Assembly (NCBI GenBank): GCA_021796445.1
Contig: JAKACB010000036.1
Span: 1 to 6,856, forward strand
Length of the DNA: 6,856 bases
Direction: 5' to 3'
Source of the DNA: Nanobdellota archaeon
Lineage (GTDB): Archaea > Nanoarchaeota > Nanoarchaeia > Parvarchaeales > Parvarchaeaceae
Of the stretch, positions 6,231 to 6,856 are shown one piece after another. The notes under the pieces were generated by a model, which saw only the letters and a program-made list of their open reading frames with translations, was not told the origin of the DNA and made no database searches. The position numbers were made by a program, and so were the translations under genes. The stretch's first letter is position 1; each line of letters starts with the position of its first letter.

Positions 6231-6856
6231 TTAAGCTACGCTTCCAAAGCTCACGGAAGGCATTACACCATTTGGTGGTAAACTTCTTATATATGTATAA
6301 GAAACATTTAACTCATCATCAGCAGCGCTATTCCAACCACCGATTTCCCAGTAAAATGGAGGTTCTAATTTTTCATTAGTGCCTCCTGGCAATTCCCATA
6401 ACGCTGTTCCAGTTGGATTTACAGTCTCTAAATAAGTTGAATTTATATCATAGATACTATTTAAACCAAGAGCATCCCCAACTGCTGTTGAAGATGAAGA
6501 AGTACTAATCAAGGTATTTCCATATTGAACCCCAGAACCAAATGTGGGAACGCCATGGCCCCAATCTTCACCCAAACCGCTATCTCTAATATATGCTGTA
6601 CCACCCGATGATTGAGAAGATGCTATACCGGCACCTATCCAATAGTCACTACCGCTCATAGAAAAACCAGTTAAATAAAAAGAAAAAACTGTGTCTTTTG
6701 TAAAATTATAATTAGCAGGCAGATATACTCCATAACTATTTGAAGACCCTCCTTGGATAAACAATCCATTGTTAACTGTAATAGTATATCCAGTAGCTCC
6801 GGTAATAAGGAAATTATTTAAAGTAGTTCCAGAGAAATCATTATAATAATTGAAGA
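6231..6856 (-). CDS. C-terminal end of a concanavalin A-like (DUF2341-associated type) surface protein, 5' end beyond the right edge
   Basis: The minus-strand frame is open from the right edge to the TAA at 6233-6231, giving 207 visible residues. A TTG at 6764-6762 is an internal Leu codon and should not be taken as the start. The coding sequence continues upstream through FNYYNDFSGTTLNNFLITG and GYTITVNNGLFIQGG. This resembles the DDFSGTSLxxxxW opening of lectin-like domains found with DUF2341 in archaeal and bacterial secreted proteins. The middle is rich in Ser, Thr, Asn and Gly (for example STSSSSTAVGDALG). The domain ends with PPFYWEIGGWNSAADDEL, then SYTYIRSLPPNGVMPSVSFG, corresponding to the (V/I)RxxxPxPxVSxG closing strand of that family. 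The protein stops three residues later (SVA) with no membrane anchor or sorting tail, so any anchor must be N-terminal or absent. The likely location is outside the cell; ligand and role are unknown. Confidence 0.72.
   Translation of the reverse strand, partial: FNYYNDFSGTTLNNFLITGATGYTITVNNGLFIQGGSSNSYGVYLPANYNFTKDTVFSFYLTGFSMSGSDYWIGAGIASSQSSGGTAYIRDSGLGEDWGHGVPTFGSGVQYGNTLISTSSSSTAVGDALGLNSIYDINSTYLETVNPTGTALWELPGGTNEKLEPPFYWEIGGWNSAADDELNVSYTYIRSLPPNGVMPSVSFGSVA

Overview
The window looks like part of an AT-rich archaeal genome. The strongest evidence is promoter architecture. Three genes (starts at 432, 2909 and, on the minus strand, 6080) each have an A-rich BRE-like element followed by a TATA-like element, ending 20-21 nt before the ATG. 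No Shine-Dalgarno lies between, as expected for leaderless archaeal mRNAs. The one gene inside an operon (start 1649) instead has a GAGGT ribosome-binding site. Large Asn/Ser/Thr-rich lectin-like surface proteins, tightly packed genes and an adenylate-kinase-like/deoxyribosyltransferase-like fusion would suit a DPANN-type or other small-genome archaeon. The exact lineage cannot be fixed from this sequence.

Layout: 1-340 (minus) is part of a concanavalin A/LamG-like surface protein that runs off the left edge and has no ATG or signal peptide at its 5' side. Positions 432-2875 (plus) hold two overlapping paralogous cation:proton antiporter-family genes. Both have changed residues at the positions that normally bind and carry ions. 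Positions 2909-4315 (plus) encode a class II fumarate hydratase/aspartase-superfamily enzyme, most likely fumarase. Positions 4347-5354 (plus) encode a two-domain protein: an adenylate-kinase-like N-terminus with a degenerate P-loop and a nucleoside 2-deoxyribosyltransferase-like C-terminus with a candidate catalytic Glu. Positions 5385-6080 (minus) encode a PAP2-family membrane phosphatase, convergent with the preceding gene. Positions 6231-6856 (minus) are the C-terminal end of another lectin-like surface protein, entering from the right edge.

The antiporter pair is clearly one transcription unit. Fumarase has its own promoter-like element, and the kinase-like/deoxyribosyltransferase-like gene may be co-transcribed with it (31 bp gap). 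The PAP2 protein may recycle polyprenyl phosphates for the cell surface, which would fit the neighbouring surface proteins, but this is inference. No RNA genes, CRISPR arrays, insertion sequences or transposases were seen. No stretch longer than about 150 bp lacks a gene.
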